A stretch of DNA of 64,000 nucleotides, from the NCBI GenBank assembly GCA_009746045.1, contig RPFO01000213.1, positions 6,696,609 to 6,760,608 on the forward strand, in the 5' to 3' direction. The notes beneath the pieces were generated by a model. The model made no database searches. It saw only the letters and a list, made by a program, of their open reading frames with translations, and was not told where the DNA came from. The translations under genes and the position numbers were made by a program. Positions 22,334 to 59,068 of the stretch are shown in pieces; the stretch's first letter is position 1; each line of letters opens with the position of its first letter. This DNA is from Mesostigma viride. Its lineage: Eukaryota; Streptophyta; Mesostigmatophyceae; Mesostigmatales; Mesostigmataceae.

Positions 22334-22632
22334 AGGCACACATGTACATGACTAAAAAGGCTAGGCCTCAGCTGGTATAGTGCCTGTAGTAGGCGGGCAT
22401 GTACAAGGCCACTGTCTAACTATTCTACACTACTGCTGCTGTATTCCCCTATAGCATGTGGCCCACGCGCATGTGCGGCCATAATGGCCCCCATGGATGA
22501 TGCCTTCAGTATTTAGTAGCTACGCCATGCCTACAATGGGACCTCCCATGGATGTTGCAGTCAGAATTTAGCCATGCTAAGCCTATGCAGGGAGTTACTC
22601 TCTGCTGAGATGCCATGTGTACACCAGCTATA

Positions 22633-22897
22633 TTCTGATTTCGCACGCCGCACAGGTGAAAACCATTTGCGTTCAGTGCCGGTCCGCGGAAAACGCGATC
22701 TGCAAATGAATCCAGGCCGGAATCGAACTGGGGACCTCTCGCACCAACTTTTGCTGACTATAGGACGGACGTCTCCTGATCCTAAGGCATCGCCAACTGA
22801 CACCTACAGTCATCCGCAAAAGTTCTCCTTTCCGGGGAGTGATGCAAGCCTTTCGGATTTGGTACTAGATAAATCATTCGAGATCTGTGTGTGTAGG
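22633..22897 (-). mobile_element. SINE-like dispersed repeat, copy 2, with 10-bp TSD
   Basis: About 265 bp, nearly identical to 3508-3775. A perfect 10-bp direct repeat ACCAGCTATA flanks it (22623-22632 and 22898-22907), which fixes both ends and shows that it inserted as a unit. The B-box-like AGTTCGATTCC is the complement of 22719-22729. No coding capacity. Confidence 0.75.
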
Positions 22898-23099
22898 ACC
22901 AGCTATAGCCTAGCCACATACCTTCCACCCCATATGTCATGCAGGCCTTCTAGGCCCTCTCCTCAAGCCGCCCTGTGTGCTTGTGCTTGTTTTGGGGGCA
23001 TGAACCATCATGGCGGTGCAGGTGCACCTTGTGCACCCAGAGCAGGTGATAGTTGTACATCCTACACCTGCAGGTTGTCGCCCTGATTGTATTATACAA

Positions 23100-25860
23100 A
23101 CCCATAGATGCCCCTTTGGTTGCTGTCAACTGCCACTTCCAACTTCCCTCACAGGACTTGGTCACTTTTCGTGGCCCTAACGGCCATCAGGCCTGTTTGG
23201 ACTACGTGGTGGTACGGCAGTCCAGGTGCACCTCGGTCCTGGACATCCGAGTGTTTGACACGCCAACGGTGTGCCGTCTGACCACCGTTTGGTGCGCGCG
23301 ACCCTTCGGCTCCGGTTCCACGTCCCCGCGCGCCGCGCCCCAGTGGTCCGCCCTGACTGGTCTGCTCTACGTCCGGTCAAGGGAGATCCTGAGGACTGGA
23401 CGGACGCCGAACACGAGCGGAACCGGTGCCGACGGGAGTACCTGTCAGCCCTGGACGCCCGGGCGGACGTCGACGAGCTGGACAAGGGTGCCCCCAACGC
23501 CGCCATTTTTGCGGGCTTTGCCGGCGGCCCGTGCCCCGTTGCTGGCGGCCCGGCACCTGCCGGCCATGCCCCGCCGCCGCCCCGGCCCGCTCTACCGCCA
23601 GGACCCCAAGGTCTTGGCCGCCCGGCACCGCCTCCAGCGTAACCGGGACCCGCTGCAGAAACCAGTGCTCAAGGCCGCCCTCGTGGAGGCCTACGAGCAC
23701 GCTCAGGACGCGGAGGCGGCCCAGTGCATCGCGGATGCCAAGGCCTGCCAGGCTCGCAACTGAGGGCAAGGACATGTGGTACCACCTCGACCGGCTCGGC
23801 GGCCGGCGGCAGCGCACCCCGGTGGAGCACACGGGGGACGGCACGGCGCCGGTCAGCCTTGACCGCTGGTTGGCCCACAATGTTTCCTTGACCGGTGGGG
23901 CTCGCGCCCCCCCTCCGCCGCTTCACCCCGAGACGGCCGCCCGCCTCGGGGTTGCCGGACCCCCGCCGCCGCCAGCGCCCCCCTCCTCGGCTGCGGACTA
24001 CCAAGTCCCCGCCTTGCAGGAGGGCTGCCTTGCCACTGACGACGTCGTCCCCCCCTTCACTTTGAAGGAATTGGACGGCGCCCTTGCTCGCCTGCGGTAC
24101 GATGCCGCGGTCGGTGCCGACCACCTTTCTGCTGAGCTGCTGAAGACCCCTGATCCGGCGGTTAGGGATCTTCTGCTGGCGTTCTGCAACCGTGTTCTGC
24201 TTTCTGACGAGCCTCCGCCTGCTGAGTGGCAGACGGCCATCCGCGTCATGCTGTACAAGAAGGGCTCTGCTGCTGACCCCGGTAACTACAGGGTGTCTGC
24301 CTCCAGAGCGCCGCGCTGAAGGTCTTCATGCGCATGATGCTGCACAGGCTCCGCGCCGCGCTGGACCCACACCTGGGTGAGTCTCAGATGGGTTTCCGTC
24401 GTGGTCGTAACACTGTCATGGCTGTGTTTGTCGCGCGCCGGTTGATGGAGGAGGTGAGTCGCCTTCCCCTTGACAGTTTGCCGCTGGTCTTCATTTTTGT
24501 TGACTATATCAAGGCCTTTGACACGGTCCTCTGGGAGGCTCTTTGGGCCATCCTAGCTCTGGATCGAGTGCCACCTGCGTTTATTGCTGCCATTCGCCAA
24601 CTGCATGTAGGAGGGCTCACAGGCAGTAGTGCGGACTGCGGAAGGCACCACCCCACCTTTCCCCCTTCACCACGGGGTGTGGCGAGGTTGTGTCCTGTCC
24701 CCATACCTGTTCAATATTGTCGTGGATCACGTCATGCGCCGAGCACGTGCGCGCTTTACTGCTCTTAAGGGGTTCGAGCCAGGCTTGGACATCCTTAACG
24801 AGAAAGAGCATGGCGGGGTTCGACCTGGTTACCGCCTGGCCGACTTGATTTATGCAGATGACACCACCCTCATCGCGCGCCCTGAGCACATTCAGACCTG
24901 GCTGGACTGTCTGGGCCTGGAGGCGAGGGCGGTGGGGTTGGAGATTAGTGTCAAAACTGAGGCGATGGTGATTGGGGCCTCCAGTACACCGCCGCTGCCG
25001 CGCCTGCTCGACGGGACGACGGTCCCGTTCCGCGATCGCTTCAAGCTGTTAGGGAGCTGGCTCCCTGACACCGCCGACGATGTGGACACCCGCATCGGCC
25101 TGGCCTGGGCTAGGCTATACGTTTGCTCAACACCTACTGGCGCTCCAAGGGCCTGGGCGACCACCGCAAGCGCATGCTCTTCAAGGACCTCGTCCTTACG
25201 GTGCTCACGTATGGCGCCGAGGCGTGGACAATCACACCCACACTGGCATCTAGGCTAGACGGCACAGTTTACAGGATGCTCCGACAGGTCCTCAACGTAG
25301 GGTTTTCCAAGCGCCCGTCATCAGAGTCTTTGTATCAGGGCATGCCCCGTATTTCGGACGAGATTAGACAGCGTAGGATAGCATTTGTAGGACACCTTGC
25401 TCGCACCAGCCAGGTCGACACCGCCCTTGGTCTGGCCGGCCCCCAGCGGCTTGGCCAGCCAGGACGGCACATTCTGACCTGGCCTGGCCCCAAGGACATT
25501 CCCAAAAAGGTAGGGAAACATGTCACGAACTACGTACAGATGTTGCTGGATGACCTACTGGTCCCAGCCCAGTTTGAATACCGCATCCACTCTCTCTCCC
25601 TTCTTTGGACTGCCATGCAGAACAAGACGCGGTGGAAGAGGATTGTCAAGGCTCACACGCCCGACCCTGTGGGCAAACCACCTCCCCCCAAGCGGAGGAG
25701 GCGTTTTGATGAGTAGGGTAGTTAGGATTTTTCTAGACTAGCTAGATTAGTTAGGTAAGTTCGATTACGCGGCTCCTTCCATCCCACCCAACCATCAAGG
25801 AATATGTGCTACATGATCTCCCAACATGCATGATGTTATAATTTAATTTAATTTTTAATA
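23100..25860 (+). mobile_element. LINE-C, 5'-truncated and decayed
   Basis: A third LINE family. It starts within the endonuclease (APLVAVNCHF ... LVTFRGPNG ... CLDYVVVRQ, then PSDHRLVRATLRLRF) and ends after the ORF stop at 25716 with a TAATTTAATTTAATTTTTAA tail instead of the (TTAA)n of LINE-A and LINE-B. The precise 5' edge and target duplication were not found. Confidence 0.7.
23271..25716 (+). pseudogene. LINE-C endonuclease-reverse transcriptase, several frameshifts
   Basis: The reading shifts frame near 23430, 24290, 24630 and 25110. RT landmarks are VMLYKKGSAADPGNY, QMGFRRGRNTVMAVFVARRL, VFIFVDYIKAFDTVLWEALW, GVWRGCVLSPYLFNIV and LIYADDTTLI. A C-terminal region follows with LTYGAEAWTI, FVGHLARTSQVDTA, and a basic end PPPPKRRRRFDE before the stop. 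That final basic stretch differs from the other families here. Too damaged to be active. Confidence 0.8.
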
Positions 25861-26694
25861 CTATGGGAGCTTTTGATGCGTGGCAAAGCATTAGACGCAG
25901 CCTACCAGAGAAGAGCGACTGAACCAAGTGCAAAACCATGAGGGCAAAGGTGTGCAGTTATTCAAAGTTTTATTCATGTAGTTAATAAGAAAAAAAAATT
26001 AGCCACATGTAACAAGAACAAGCTGCCAAATGAGGCAACAAGTTCTTTCCACAAACATTGAATATTGTCATGTCCCACATCATATGACAAGGGACCAATC
26101 GATGAAAGCACACACACACACACATAGCAGCCCTGCTTTGGCTGCGCTGTCCTCGTTGCACTCCCATGGTGTCAATTGCAGGGGGCAACCAGAACCCCAG
26201 GAAGCTAAATCCTGTCCTTTGAAGAGGCTGTCCTATATATATAAACCTGTGTTCAAAAGGAGATGGTTCTTCTGGCACGGTCACCGCATACTTTATTCGT
26301 GATGTGGGTTGGCTGGGTTGGCTAAAGCAACCGCATCCTTACTTCAAGCCGCCCGACTTGTTGCAAAGACACGACTGCCTGCCTCCCCCACTTCCACGCT
26401 AAAAAAAAGGTGGCTCTTCCTTGCTGTTCCTGGCAACAAGGGCCTGCGGATGTCGGCAACCCGACGAGATTATGTTGTACCAGGCCATGCTCCCCAACTG
26501 GTTCTGGCAGCGGGGAGCAGGTATCGACGCCGACAATGATGAGTGAGCTGGTTGCAGGCTCACCGCGTACGCTGGTTCTGGCAGCGTCGCGCGGCTGGAG
26601 CCGGCACAGTTGATCCGATAAGCCCACAGACAGGATGCCCCTGAGGGGGAAAACTTGATCCAAAAACAGGGTTTTTAATCTACACAGAAAAAAT
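25861..26694. other. Downstream flank and 3' untranslated side of the giant gene
   Basis: No protein is recognised. The part next to 26695 must hold the 3'UTR of the minus-strand gene. I could not place a polyadenylation signal confidently. Confidence 0.4.
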
Positions 26695-51130
<24,436 letters not shown>

Positions 51131-53765
51131 GCACAATGGCGTCGGCACACAGGCCAGAGTGCATCGGCAGAGTGCAAGTCGCAAAAAAACCAAAATTAAC
51201 TCAGAGGCATGTGGGGGGGGAAGAAAAAGCCATTCCCTTGATGTGGGTGATGTTAGCTTCAACGACAGCTACCATTTTCACAGCGCGCCCTATCGAAAAA
51301 TTCGATCACTGGCGCCGGGAAAATTGCAGTCTCTCTGAGAGCAGGCTCACCTTGAAAATCTAGTGAATCAACTCAGGTTTGGGTGGTGTGTGCGGGTGAG
51401 TGGGAAAAGGCGGAGAGCGTTAGTGTACGCTCTAAATAATGGTTGCTAGCGAAAAACTATTATCATATCAGACAGCCACTCGAGGCTGTTCCCACTTTTG
51501 AAATTCTTTATGCAACGTCGAGACCTCAGGCCCGACTGCAAACGTGATGCGTCAAAAACCCCGACGGCACTTTTGGTGGATAAAGCTCGCAAGCGGCTTG
51601 TGGAGGCCCTCCAGCCTGACATTCGAAGTAGAGGCAGCCTTAGCATAACGGCAGCCCGGCAATAACCGTAAAGGCCTGGCTAATGAACGGGCGGATTGCC
51701 CATCAGTGAGAGACGGAAGCCTTGCGTAGTTCAATACCGTAGAAATTATTCATCTACGGTCAATAATAGGCCAGTGACAGGTTTCGATCTCACCAACAAA
51801 GTTTGGCCATATGTTTTCCGAAGTAAGCCTCTGTCGAAACCGTCGAAACCGTCGAAATTACACGTCTCACGTGGAGACGCCACAATTTTTAAGGAACTGG
51901 AATCTGTAGTACATTAAAGTGCCGGGATGCCTGCGTTACTAGCCGTTGTCGTGCAAGCGTCGGCAAAATGGAATCAGCTGCCTGCATTTTGCCAGGCGTG
52001 GACACAGTATCGTCCAAGGGCATGACGCGGCCAATGACGTTATGGTCAAAAGTGCGGAGAGTACAGTCAGCCTCGGCTCAGGGTTTTGTTTCTGGTACTC
52101 AGGATAGCAGAGGGTCCTCTAGGAAACAAATTGTGGCTCAATTTTTTGATGTAATCCAAAATTTCTTGGCTTTTTATAAGCGGTGAAAGATTCGGGACGA
52201 GTACTAGTGGCCACAAATGGGAACAAGTGGCAGTTGGGCACGCTATGGACTTCAGACACAGCAAGTTTTTGTGGCCCGGACTTTGTTTGCCCAACCCCCG
52301 AATCAGAACCGCGTTGCAGAGAGTGCGTTATAACCCCGTTACGGCTGAAACGCGTGTAACCCCTTTCGTAACCCAGTTTATCCAGTTCTGGTGCACTTTT
52401 TCATGGCGTCCCGCACGAGCCCTGTTCTTGTCCATTCACATCGCGGGCGCTGCTAAACGCCTCAACCAGGACGACAATTTGTTAGACGCGCAAAATTTAG
52501 GTGGTCGACACTCCCCACCTGCTTTGCTTTCGGAGGTGCCCACTTTACAATCTCAACTTGTGTCAATCCACACGTACTCAGCAGAGCTTACCGGATTCAT
52601 TTCTAAAATATTCGCACCTTTTCCCACCGCCGAACAGATCGGTCAGACGAGCGCCTGCAGGCGGGCCCATTCGAGGGTTTGGAAATAAAGGCTTTCTGCC
52701 GAATTATCGAGTGAACTGGTTGCTAGCGACGTCATCTATTCTTGTGTCCAGACGTTTTTGTCTCCAGTGTGCATACTCGAGGAATTGGCCAGAGACACAG
52801 CAACTAGTTCAGTCAGTGCAATGTGCATACTAGGGCGATTCCATAATTGGGGCGCGCTCGCCGGCGCATGCAGCTTCCCTGCACTCGGACGGGCCGTTTT
52901 GAAGATATATTCCTCCATTTGCCTGTATGGTATGTATAGACCTCAATATTCTGCTAAGGTGCGTATGAATTTACTACAATTTGGTCCCCAGCGCAAGGCC
53001 ACCGGCCAGAAGGGGACAGTGTACGTACGCCTACTCGAACGCCCATGTAAGCAGCTCCCGAGCTGCACCGCTGCAATATAATAGCAACAAATCACCCCCG
53101 TGCGCAGGAGCTGGCCAACTTCCGTTTTGCCCCCTCCATTGGAGACTCTCGGGGCATTTTTCCGTCGAGGCCGCCTCCTGCTTCTCATTCGGATAGCCAA
53201 CTAGATCAGCGTGTCGATTAGCCCTTTGTCGAGCTGCATGTTGGCAATCTGGTGCCGGTACGTACCCAGGATATCTTGGCATGTGCGGCACGGCGGGGCC
53301 ACGAAGCTCCATGTTCATGTACGCCTAAACATGTGCCTCCATTTTGGAGCTCCGTTCTAGTATTCCCTTCCGGTGGCCTCCCGAGGAACGTGGGTGCCCT
53401 GCTTATCCCGCTGCATGGTACGTCAGTTTAATCGTGTAATTTCCCAGGCCTGCCGCCATGTTAGCTCTAGTAGTAGGCGCAAGTAGCGTCGAGGCAGGAC
53501 GCATCCAGCCCATACGCATGCTTCTGCTTTTCGTGTAACCCTTCAAAATCATTCAGGTGATCGAATTGCATTCATCATGAAGGGTTTTATGTATGATGAA
53601 TCCATTACAGTGATGGTCAGCCATGGTGTTTCCATTGTGAGAGGATGCTGCCAGCACTTCAAGGGCCCGGGCGGGCCCTTTTCGAGTGCTCTGGAAAATG
53701 TCAACTCGATGATGGTGTATATACTGTCTACTATCCCTTTGTGTAGGGTCTGGGGTTACTGAAGA
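51131..53765. other. Upstream flank of the giant gene, no gene recognised
   Basis: This must include the promoter and 5'UTR of the minus-strand gene near 51131-51400, but I see no clear TATA box. The rest holds only short open frames without recognisable domains. A GTCGAAACC unit repeats at about 51833-51853. Confidence 0.4.
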
Positions 53766-53987
53766 CTACTGCTCCATATTCCAATTGTTGTATAGGGCAT
53801 TGTCCGCAACCTTTCGAACAGCCGCAGGTATACTAGGCCCAGTGTATACAAAGTAGTTAAGTAGGTTAGTAGCTAAAGTAATTTGCCTTTGCTTTGATGA
53901 ACGATGGGTGAAAAATCCATCCGGTGCTGCCACTGCCCCTGCTGTAACCAACCCTGCCGTAACCGCTACCAGTGCTAACAGCCACAA
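53766..53987 (-). CDS. Possible small secreted protein, unrecognised
   Basis: A 73-residue frame starting MWLLALVAVTAGLVTAGAVA, a textbook hydrophobic signal peptide with a likely cut after AVA. About 50 polar residues follow (FFTHRSSKQRQITLATNLLN). I do not recognise it. It could be a single-exon gene, one exon of a longer gene, or chance in a region with no other coding signal. No supporting neighbours. Confidence 0.2.
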   Translation of the reverse strand: MWLLALVAVTAGLVTAGAVAAPDGFFTHRSSKQRQITLATNLLNYFVYTGPSIPAAVRKVADNALYNNWNMEQ

Positions 53988-54590
53988 GACACCACCATTT
54001 ATTACTAGGCACTAAAAACATCCACACGTAGTAGCTGTTGTTTTTTAGGTAACATGGTGCTTTTTATGTATGTAGTGTTATCAGTTTTATGATTTTCCAT
54101 GTTTTTCATTATGTATGGATGGTACACATATGGCTATCACGATTGCCGCTTCCCCTTTGTAAACGTTATCACCGCCTTGCCAACGGGCGTCTTCCTAATT
54201 GCAATACCACCGCAATACCATCACACTACCCTTTACCCTCTACGTGTGATTGTCATTGGCACCACCAGCAGCCGCACCATGACAACACATCAATCGCAGC
54301 ATTCTCGACTATTGACAAACATTCTCTTCACCAATAAGTAGTATATCACCATCATGGTGATTTATCTACTGACATTCATTTATCATAGCGTCCTTACTGA
54401 CTGTGGACCTTGTGTTTGTCGAACTTATTGCACTTGCTATCGCCGCTGTCTTCACTGTTAGCACTCTGATCAGTTGAACTATTAAGCAACAAACCAAGGC
54501 TGGTCAACATCATCCGATAACTTGTTGATAAACCTCTGATGATAAATTGATTTGTTTTGTCCGAGAATTTAACCACCAACATGCCCAATG
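53988..54590. other. Intergenic, nothing seen
   Basis: No gene, repeat or RNA recognised. Confidence 0.3.
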
Positions 54591-56070
54591 CTCACAATTG
54601 GCCAACTGGTGTCACTGTCACCGCTGACAGCACTATTGCCATCATTGCCAGCATGATCATTATCATGGTAGTAAACACCACCACCACTGTCAAGATCATC
54701 CTTTTCCTCAGACTCAGACTTGGCTTGTGGAATCAGACTTAGCTCACCCTTGTCCTCATGCTCATTCTGTTGCTCATACTCATATTCGTAATTATCTTTC
54801 ATACCCACACCCACACCCACACCCGTACCCGTGCTGGTACTCATGCTCATACATACTTAGCCCCACCCGTGCCGCCCCCACCACTACCACCACCATCGCC
54901 AACATAACCACCACCATTTCAATCCTCGCCTTCACTACGGTCACAGCCATCATCAACCCGACACCATATATATGCCACAATCCGTATCCCCATACCCATC
55001 ATACATCCTCATTGCCGCCACCGTCAAATCATTGTTACCACCGCCATCATGACCATCGTGATCACATTTTTGTCACATCACAAAACAACATCAATAACGT
55101 AGTCGTATCGACCGCCAGCAACGTCATCAGAACTAGCATGATATTTGGTGTCAACATCATTGACTTGACCTACCCATGGTTGGTACGATTCATGTCTAAC
55201 TATATGTTTGTCACCTCCAACAAGTTAGCATGGTGAACATTGTTCTTTCATGCAAGCCACAGGCCTGCCCTTTACATTACCCACCCTATGCAGATCCTTA
55301 TTACCATCACCGTCACAAGCTGGTGAACACAAGCTGAAGAACACTGCACTGTTGTCAATAATATTATGGTGTTGCGTTAATCGATGTTGTTGTGTTAATT
55401 TTACTTATACTTATCGTCATTTACCACCATGGTCACCCCCTCACCCTCATTGTTGTAGTTTGCCTTTATGTTGTTGCAACGGCATTTCTACCATGCTCAT
55501 CGCCACCCATCCGATCATTGCCATCCATATATTTTCATCATTGCCATATACTACCATCACTTTTGATATCTATTGCGAGTTTATAAGATCAGCACACGTC
55601 AGCAATATCAGTTGCAGAAATATTTGCTGCCACTTGACATCAACGTCCACCTCACCATCACCATCACCATCGCTGTTATCATCACCATTGGCGTCATCTT
55701 TGTTCACCTCATCATCACATGACAACCACATGTTGTCATTAACACAAGTATACCTCCTCGTCTCCACCACCACCACCACCACCACCACCACTTGACAATC
55801 GTGACAACAACATCATCTCCGCTACCAGCGATGCCGCAACACAGCACAAGATGAAAATAACAATTGAGATGACAGGTATGTCAGCTGCATTGCCAGCACC
55901 AAGACCAACACCATCATCAAGAACATGACATCATGGACATGACCAATACCAACACCAAAGATGCCCATAGCAAGACCAGACGACAGTGGACGGGGGTGGT
56001 GATTTCCATGGCAACGGCGATAGCGGCAACAACGACGATGGTGCCAACAACAACGATGCTAACAGCGGCA
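54591..56070. repeat. CAT/CAC/ATC-rich degenerate low-complexity tract
   Basis: About 1.5 kb dominated by CAC, CAT, ATC and ACC words, with purer islands such as (CACACC)n near 54803-54826 and (CAC)n at 55767-55793. Open frames here translate to Thr/His/Ile/Pro-rich noise and are not called as genes. It resembles an old, decayed trinucleotide expansion. Confidence 0.65.
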
Positions 56071-58139
56071 GTGGCTGGTGTGGTTGGAAATCTGTCATCG
56101 GTCACTTAACACGTCGTTCGCAGCGCTACCTAAAGAGAGGGCCGAGTTCAACTCAGCCCTACCGGGATGACTGAGTTTTAAGGTCTTGAAAAAACCTTGT
56201 CACGCCCAAATTACATGCAGGGACTTTTGCTTGGCCCGGCACGATTGGATGCTGTCCACATTATAGTGCACCTACACTCTTGCCAGTAACAGCTCCAGAA
56301 GGTAAGATTTTGTGATACGATGAGGATTGCGCCCTGTCACACATAAGTTGCCACGCTGCAAGGCTGATAAATTTCTGGAATCGGCTGGCCTTGAATGAAC
56401 TTGATTACGCACATGATGCCACAATTTCTGGGTGACAAGGTCCGACGAGTTTCCCTGCATGTTAATTTCATTACGAACCCTTTCTTGCTTCGCTGTAGCT
56501 TGGACGATGTTCCTTTTTGTCCTGGTGCTTGGTGGACAGCCCGTGTACATTGCCGCCAGGATACCGCTTTTTTGAGCTGCAAGTGAGCCATTCTGTACAT
56601 TGTTTTCAGGGGGTCTTCATCATTAGCCTCTATCCACCTCTTTTATTTTTTACTGTAGGTATACAAATCTTTGTTACAGGCATGTTCAATGTCAGCTACA
56701 TGTTTACAACAGTGTGCTGTTTTTGCAGTCTCTAGGTCATCATGACTTGCATGCATGAGCACTGCATGGCTATGGCATGCAAAGTACTGCAGTATTTCTG
56801 TGACATTCATTTCCTGTGTTAGCATAGTTTGTTCTCTATATCCTTGTTTCATGACAGATTGAATCAGCACAGTAGTAGAATGTGTGTGTGCTTTTGCTAA
56901 GTGCAATGTGCTTCTTCGGTACTGTGCACATACAGGATATAGACTTGGAATGCACTGTCTTGTTGGGTTTGCTGATCATGTTCGCTGTATTTGTGTCTCC
57001 ATGACAGCAACACTCACCGTCCTTGGCTGTATGGATGGGCACAAATGCAGTCGGTGGGTGAGTGTGGCCATGCGTGGGTGCGGGCTGTTGAGGGCGTTGG
57101 CACCCAATCCTTTGAGCATGCGTAACTTGTGGAGATAGTACAGATAGTACTTTGTCTCCTTGATAGTATCGATCCGATGCAGCATTATGATGTGCAGTGT
57201 TACTCACACCATTCTCCGATTATATTCGTGCATGATCGTGCGTTGCCTCATCGATTCATTTACGTATATTGCATGGTGGTAGATGGCGTTTGGGATAATG
57301 CTTCTCTCATTCATGTCCATTAACAGCCTGGGCTGACAAGCTATGAATATCAAAGGAATGTACCGTAGTGGTCAAAATCACTTTGCGAATCGACCTCGCA
57401 AACTCCTACCCCTTTTCACCTTACACTTTTTCATTGGAGTGAGCTGGGCACGAGGCTTTAGACCCTGTTGGACAGGAGACCCCCGGCCGGGCACCATGGG
57501 CGCTGAAACATCGAACTCCTGACCCATTCTCCAACATCGCCTGTGCCTCACCACATCCCAGCAATGACCTCTTTCTTTATTCCATTTTTGTTTTTGTTAT
57601 TATTATTACTCTTTACTTTGTCTTTATTTATTATTGTTCGTATTGTTCCTATTTACATTTTCTTCCCTTTTCTTTCTTTCTTTTTCTTTTTTCTTTTTCC
57701 CTTTGTAATGTATCCTCCTTACCTTTTCTTTTAGCCCCTTCGTGTACCGTAGTGGCTTTAATCAAATTGCAGATAATTCTTTTCGAATGACCCCCCGAGA
57801 AGTGCTAAAATAATACTTCAATTTACCCCGTAAAGTATGAAAACCGGGATGCGCTACACCTGTTTCTGGCTGCAGGCCCCGGCGCAGCTAGGTAAAAGTG
57901 GAGCGCCGCGCTTGCCGCGCCGCGTCGCGCCAGATTGAGAATTCATTAAGAAATAGCACTGATTAGGGCCTATTAGCACTGATTAGGGGGCCTATTAGCA
58001 CTGATTAGGGCCTTATGTCATACTGGTACTCACTTAATTGTCAGATAGGAACTGCGCTTGGTGGGTAATTAATGTACTTGATAGGTTAGAATCCAAGTCA
58101 GGCACTAAGTAAGTAAGTAAGTACTTGCGTGTCATGCGC
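56071..58139. other. Intergenic with pyrimidine tract and short repeats
   Basis: No gene recognised. A T-rich pyrimidine tract runs from 57570 to 57735. ATTAGCACTGATTAGGGCCT-type units repeat three times at about 57952-58012. (TAAG)n occurs at 58107-58122. Confidence 0.5.
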
Positions 58140-58443
58140 AAAGGCATGCCACGGAGTACTATGCTAATCTCATTAGAAAAAATAATTACACAAGTTTAAA
58201 CAAATATCGTCTGCATCATTCCCCAACCGTTAAGCACTAGATGGGGATGTAATCCTCATCCGAGCTGTCCTCTACTGTAATGGCAGACGAGGCGGTAGTG
58301 TAACGGCTATCCTCAGGGCTAATAACCTCCACCTGCGGACTTCTACCCTGGCTAGCAACGGGCCGCGGGGCCCGTGGGGAGAAAACAGGAGCATACCCCT
58401 CAGGAAGGTGCTTATCGCAGATGGCAGCCCATTTCTCCTTGTC
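58140..58443 (-). mobile_element. LINE-3, detached 3' end
   Basis: The minus-strand frame 58443-58237 encodes DKEKWAAICDKHLPEGYAPV ... DSSDEDYIPI and a stop. This is the C-terminus of the LINE whose upstream part lies at 59069-59728. The two halves meet at the repeated codons for D-K-E, inside the target duplication of the LINE-B-family copy inserted between them. Confidence 0.8.
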
Positions 58444-59068
58444 CTTGGTGATGCAGGAGCTGGAGCAACGACTCGACGGCGCCGTCACCAAGATGCTGCG
58501 CAAGGCCCTTAACATCCCCTTTGGTTTGCACATTAGTAATGAGGATTTGTACGCTGATTTGCCCTATGTTTCCCACATTATTAGGCACAGGCGCCTGGGC
58601 CTAGCCGGGCACCTGGCCCGCACAGATCAGGTAGATACATCAGATAGACTAGCTGGCACCAAGCCCGCCCAGCCTGGGCGATATGTCCTCACCTGGCGTG
58701 CCCCCGGCCGCGCGCGGCAGGGCCGCCACCAGTGGACTTTTCGTGATAGACTCGGCATGGACATGTGCTACAGGCTAGACGTGGCGGGCTCACCCCCGGG
58801 CACTGAGCCTCCTGGTTTGTCTGTAATATGGAGGCAGATGGTGCGCAAGGATAGATGGCAAGTAGTGATGAAGGAGACCACCCCCAAGCCTGTGGGGGCT
58901 CCGCGTGTGACCAAGTATGGCATTCATATAGCGATTCGAGCCGCGGTGCCCACACCCCTGTAACTAGGACCTAGATAGCTTATACCATCCATTCCATCCC
59001 ATGTTCCCCTCCCACTGAGGACTTATGCTCACGTGACGCAGTCACGTGTCTATTAATTAATTAATTAA
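58444..59068 (+). mobile_element. LINE-B family, 5'-truncated copy with 11-bp TSD
   Basis: TTCTCCTTGTC occurs at 58433-58443 and again at 59069-59079, directly flanking this 625-bp insert. The insert carries the LINE-B C-terminal coding region (LEQRLDGAVTKMLRKALNIP ... LGLAGHLARTDQVDTS ... SVIWRQMVRKDRW), then the 3'UTR with the CACGTGACGCAGTCACGTG palindrome and a (TTAA)n tail. Its frame is open from 58454 to the stop at 58961-58963, so it is young. Confidence 0.9.

Noticed and set aside
51131-51262. Upstream in-frame ATG at 51262 as the start of the giant gene
   Set aside because: It would add 44 residues with a hydrophobic patch ahead of the transit-like sequence. The ATG at 51130 gives a typical Arg/Ser/Thr-rich presequence. 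It is not excluded if the plastid is complex.
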